A stretch of 64,000 bases of DNA from Chitinophagales bacterium. Lineage in GTDB: Bacteria; Bacteroidota; Bacteroidia; Chitinophagales; UBA2359. Under the pieces are notes generated by a model. That model made no database searches, was not told where the DNA came from, and saw only the letters and a program-made list of their open reading frames with translations. This document shows positions 61,217 through 64,000 of the stretch, piece after piece (the stretch's first letter is position 1; every line of letters begins with the position of its first letter). The stretch covers positions 1 to 64,000 of the forward strand of contig JAHDFD010000005.1 of assembly GCA_020628375.1 (NCBI GenBank), given 5' to 3'. The position numbers were made by a program, and so were the translations under genes.

Positions 61217-61262
61217 TTCTGAATTCATACATACGAGTTATTCAATATTTTAAATGTAAGAT

Positions 61263-61781
61263 ATGACAGCTTCAGAATTAGCCGGTTTTTTTCCAAAAGA
61301 ACGAATTATTTGGTGGCAGGAGAATAAAGAAGAAATACCATATTGGTCTGCCTTTAAAGCTCAGAATATTGGTGGGGCTTTTTTCTGGATATGGCTTATA
61401 ATTATTATAATGGGAATAGTAGCTGCTGGATTTCTAAGAAGTTTTGATTTTATGATCTTCGGAATTTTTATTCCGCTTGGTGCTTATCATTTCCATGAAA
61501 AAACCAAAAAAGCAATACAGGAAGCCAATACTGTTTATGGATTAACGAATAAACACATTTTCAAATTAACTTCAGAAGCTGATAACAAACTACAATCATA
61601 TCCTGTATCGCAATTGTCTGATATACAGGTTGAACTTCAGGAAAATGGAAAACAACAGGTCAACTTTATTTTAGAAACAACCACAGATGATTTTTCTAAG
61701 AATGACCTGAAAGGAATTGTCAGTTTTAAAAATGTTAGTTTGCCTGAGCAATTAATAGAAGACCTGAAAAACGGAATTTAA
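61263..61781 (+). CDS. Membrane protein with a bacterial PH-like domain
   Basis: This 172-residue protein has an N-terminal soluble segment, a hairpin of two membrane helices (FFWIWLIIIIMGIVAAGFL; FMIFGIFIPLGAYHF) and a C-terminal domain with NTVYGLTNKHIFKL and YPVSQLSDIQVELQENG, the pattern of bacterial PH (YdbT-like) domains. Function unknown. It is convergent with the E2 gene, 11 bp apart. Confidence 0.68.
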   Translation: MTASELAGFFPKERIIWWQENKEEIPYWSAFKAQNIGGAFFWIWLIIIIMGIVAAGFLRSFDFMIFGIFIPLGAYHFHEKTKKAIQEANTVYGLTNKHIFKLTSEADNKLQSYPVSQLSDIQVELQENGKQQVNFILETTTDDFSKNDLKGIVSFKNVSLPEQLIEDLKNGI

Positions 61782-61792
61782 AATTTCTGTAA

Positions 61793-63115
61793 CTATATCA
61801 ATAGATTAATAGGCTCTTCGATTAAGCTTTTAAAAGTTTGAAGGAAAGCAGCACCAACGGCACCATCAACAACTCTATGATCGCATGAAAGTGTAACCTT
61901 CATTTCTTTACCCGGTACAATTTTACCATCTTTAACTAAAGCTACATCACCTATTCTACCCACTGCCATAATACATGAATCAGGCGGATTGATTATTGCA
62001 GTAAACTCATCAATATCCATCATTCCCAAATTAGAAATCGAGAAAGTATTACCGCTCATTTCATCGGGTTGCAATTTCTTTTCTCTTGCTTTAGCTGCAA
62101 AGGCTTTTGTTTCTGTTGCAATATGGCTAAGGCTTTTATTATCGGCATGTTTAATTACCGGTACAAGTAAACCTTCATTAACTGCTACTGCCATACCAAC
62201 ATGAATATGCTTATTGTAACGTATAAAATCGTCGAACCAAGAAGCATTTACTGCAGGGTGTTTGCGTAAAGCAAGTGAAGCAGCTTTGATAATAATATCA
62301 TTAAAAGAAATTTTTACAGGCGATTGTCCATTCAATTGTTTTCTGAACTTCCACATTTTATCCATGTTGATAGTCATGGTTAAATAGAAATGTGGAGCCT
62401 GGAATTTACTTTCACCTAATCGGCGTGCAATCGTTTTACGCATTTGTGAATTACGAACATCTTCAAAAGCTTCTCCCGAAGTAATTGTAGGCAGATTTGG
62501 TAAAGCGGGCGTTTCATTTTCAACAGACACAGGAGCAGTTTCCTGAACCTGTCCGTTCAGTATTGCTTCAATATCTCTTTTAACAATACGACCTTCCTCG
62601 CCACTACCAATAAGTTCTGTTAGATCTATATTATTTTCGAAAGCCAATTTCTTTGCCAAAGGTGAAGCCTTAATACGCTTTGGTGCAACAGATTCGTTTG
62701 ATGGAGCAACTGTATTTACAGTAGGAATACCCTGAGCTTTTTGAGCTCTGCGTTCATTCACTTCTTCTATTACTACCTTCTTTTCTTCAACAACTTTTTG
62801 TTCAGCTGGTTTTGCCTGAGGTGGCGTTGCCGATTGACCATCTTTTTCTGCCGCTAAAAGCGTCGAAATATCTTCCCCATGTTCTCCAACAATGGCTATT
62901 AATGCATTTACTGGTACAGCTTCTCCTTCCTGAACACCAATATGAAGTAATACTCCTTCCTGGTAACTTTCCAGTTCCATTGTTGCTTTATCTGTTTCAA
63001 CTTCAGCAATTAAATCTCCGGGAGCAATTGCGTCACCAACTTTAACTTGCCATGAAACCAGAACACCTTCTGTCATTGTATCGCTCATGCGTGGCATGCG
63101 TATTACTTCAGCCAT
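61793..63115 (-). CDS. pdhC: Pyruvate dehydrogenase E2, dihydrolipoamide acetyltransferase
   Basis: E2 moves the acetyl group from lipoate to CoA in the pyruvate dehydrogenase complex. The 440-residue protein has one lipoyl domain (lipoyl Lys43 in ETDKATMELES), a Pro/Ala-rich linker, an E3/E1-binding domain (KASPLAKKLAFENNIDLTEL) and the catalytic domain from about 205, with His413 and Asp417 in LSCDHRVVDG. Length fits single-lipoyl Bacteroidota E2. E1 and E3 genes are not in the window. A minus-strand TACTTTTG box (63155-63148) lies 32 bp before the ATG. A branched-chain 2-oxoacid E2 is the alternative. Confidence 0.9.
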   Translation of the reverse strand: MAEVIRMPRMSDTMTEGVLVSWQVKVGDAIAPGDLIAEVETDKATMELESYQEGVLLHIGVQEGEAVPVNALIAIVGEHGEDISTLLAAEKDGQSATPPQAKPAEQKVVEEKKVVIEEVNERRAQKAQGIPTVNTVAPSNESVAPKRIKASPLAKKLAFENNIDLTELIGSGEEGRIVKRDIEAILNGQVQETAPVSVENETPALPNLPTITSGEAFEDVRNSQMRKTIARRLGESKFQAPHFYLTMTINMDKMWKFRKQLNGQSPVKISFNDIIIKAASLALRKHPAVNASWFDDFIRYNKHIHVGMAVAVNEGLLVPVIKHADNKSLSHIATETKAFAAKAREKKLQPDEMSGNTFSISNLGMMDIDEFTAIINPPDSCIMAVGRIGDVALVKDGKIVPGKEMKVTLSCDHRVVDGAVGAAFLQTFKSLIEEPINLLI

Positions 63116-63147
63116 AATTCAATTTTTCTAATAGAGGAAAATAATAA

Positions 63148-63155
63148 CAAAAGTA
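63148..63155 (-). promoter_or_regulatory. -7 promoter box for the E2 gene
   Basis: Read on the minus strand, TACTTTTG fits TAnnTTTG and predicts a leader of about 26 nt. The rest of the 261-bp gap 63116-63376 shows nothing else I recognise. Confidence 0.45.
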
Positions 63156-63376
63156 AGGTAGGAATTTGAGTTTTGTTAAGTTTTTATAAGCTTGTTTGAA
63201 CTATTTATAATGAATATCTTCGTTTTTTTGAACAAATTGTAGAATCCTTATTTTTAAGTGATTTACAACATGACAACTAGCAAAGAGTATTTGGATAGAG
63301 CGTCGTAACTTTATCCTTTTGTTTGTAAACTGATTTTGTGTTTTATATTTAGTGTTTGAATAGTGGAAAGTTTTTA

Positions 63377-64000
63377 ATGAAGGATATTATAAAAAAAATA
63401 AATCAACTTTTTGAAAACGGTGATTTTAAAGAGAGCACAGAGTTTGCACTAAATTATTTATTAGAAAATCCAATTAATCAGAATAATGTAACAATTCATA
63501 TTACTATTTATAATGATCTTACCAAGTTCTACTTCCTGAATAAAGATGCAAAAACTGCTTTGAAGTATGCTAAGAAAGGTATTGAGATCGCTCAGAGTTT
63601 TAATGTAAGCAATTTACTGGCGAGTCAGTATTTAAGAATCGGAAACATATATGCCAAGTTTCATGTAAACGATCAGGCGCTCTCTTATTTTAAAACATCA
63701 GTTGAGTATGCCACTGATAAACAAGATTTACACATTTATCAATCTAGTGTTTTTAATATGGCTTCGTTGTATTATGCTGAAGGAAGTATAAAAGAAGCAT
63801 TGAATACATTAAAGTTGTTGTTAAAACAAACTTACTATAGAAATGAAAAACTGAAAGCGTATGTACATTTATTAGCGAGTGATTGTTATGCTAAGTTGAG
63901 GAATTATTCAAAAGCTATTGAATGTTTGAATTCAGGTTTGTCTTTTTATGATTTTAAAAATGAGGAACGATTAACAGAAAAGTTAAAATTGCCTTTGTAT
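63377..64000 (+). CDS. TPR-repeat protein, 5' part (cut by the window edge)
   Basis: An open frame starts at the ATG of 63377 (MKDIIKKINQLFENGDFKES) and runs off the window after 208 codons. It has at least four tetratricopeptide-like helix pairs (KTALKYAKKGIEIAQSFNVS; LRIGNIYAKFHVNDQALSYF; NMASLYYAEGSIKEALNTLK; LASDCYAKLRNYSKAIECLN). No signal peptide, so it begins in the cytoplasm. In Bacteroidota such N-terminal TPR arrays often precede a DNA-binding or histidine-kinase domain, but the C-terminus is not visible. Confidence 0.8.
   Translation, partial: MKDIIKKINQLFENGDFKESTEFALNYLLENPINQNNVTIHITIYNDLTKFYFLNKDAKTALKYAKKGIEIAQSFNVSNLLASQYLRIGNIYAKFHVNDQALSYFKTSVEYATDKQDLHIYQSSVFNMASLYYAEGSIKEALNTLKLLLKQTYYRNEKLKAYVHLLASDCYAKLRNYSKAIECLNSGLSFYDFKNEERLTEKLKLPLY

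Noticed and set aside
1..64000. CRISPR array, tRNA, rRNA, prophage or transposon
   Set aside because: No spaced direct repeats of CRISPR size, no cloverleaf or rRNA signature and no transposase, integrase or phage structural gene was recognised on either strand.

Overview
The window reads as a chromosomal segment of a Bacteroidota bacterium, probably a marine Cytophagales-like lineage. The evidence is A/T-rich DNA, almost no Shine-Dalgarno sequences, many promoter -7 boxes of the Bacteroidota form TAnnTTTG, an ECF sigma / FecR / TonB-receptor trio, a YtxJ bacillithiol protein, a YwqK-repeat lipoprotein and several families best known from this phylum. No rRNA, tRNA, CRISPR array, transposase, integrase or phage gene was recognised.

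Left part (1-17.0 kb), mostly housekeeping: rpsU, an arginase-fold protein with altered metal ligands, purN, serA, a SWIM zinc-finger protein, a secreted cysteine-rich repeat protein with a dockerin-like end, a RamB/ScfR-type regulator, a UPF0104 membrane protein, scpA, a TlpA-like lipoprotein, a membrane-anchored transglutaminase-like protein, a secreted sphingomyelinase-like phosphodiesterase, a RelA/SpoT enzyme and an RraB-like protein.

Centre (17.0-46.9 kb), a large glycan locus with an unusual density of sulfate genes. Two operons diverge from a 94-bp intergenic region at 23.1 kb. The leftward operon carries a GT4 glycosyltransferase, two sulfotransferases, a GT-C-like membrane glycosyltransferase and a short lipoprotein version of the formylglycine-generating enzyme. 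The rightward series carries an MBOAT/SGNH acylation pair, GT-C-like membrane proteins, three proteins sharing one C-terminal beta-domain, two tandem aryl-sulfate sulfotransferases, a CHR-family transporter, a third sulfotransferase, an FkbM methyltransferase, gmd and fcl (GDP-L-fucose), two further methyltransferases (one fused to a GT2 glycosyltransferase) and two lipoprotein sulfatases flanking a YwqK-repeat lipoprotein. I infer synthesis of a fucose-containing surface glycan or glycolipid that is sulfated in the cytoplasm (PAPS-type enzymes), sulfated again in the periplasm (AssT-type enzymes), acylated, methylated and desulfated. PAPS synthesis genes and a recognisable Wzx/Wzy pair are absent, so the locus depends on genes elsewhere.

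Right part (46.9-64 kb), housekeeping again: a tiny lipoprotein with YtxJ, lolD, lgt, a 644-bp gene-free stretch with a perfect 144-bp direct repeat and inverted repeats, DoxX-like and S4-domain genes, an ACC-deaminase/D-cysteine desulfhydrase-like enzyme, an Abi-alpha-like protein, an LptF/LptG permease, DUF4291, dusB, the TonB receptor / FecR / ECF sigma trio, a PH-like membrane protein, the pyruvate dehydrogenase E2 gene and a TPR gene cut by the window edge. The only gene-free stretch longer than 300 bases is 50354-50997.
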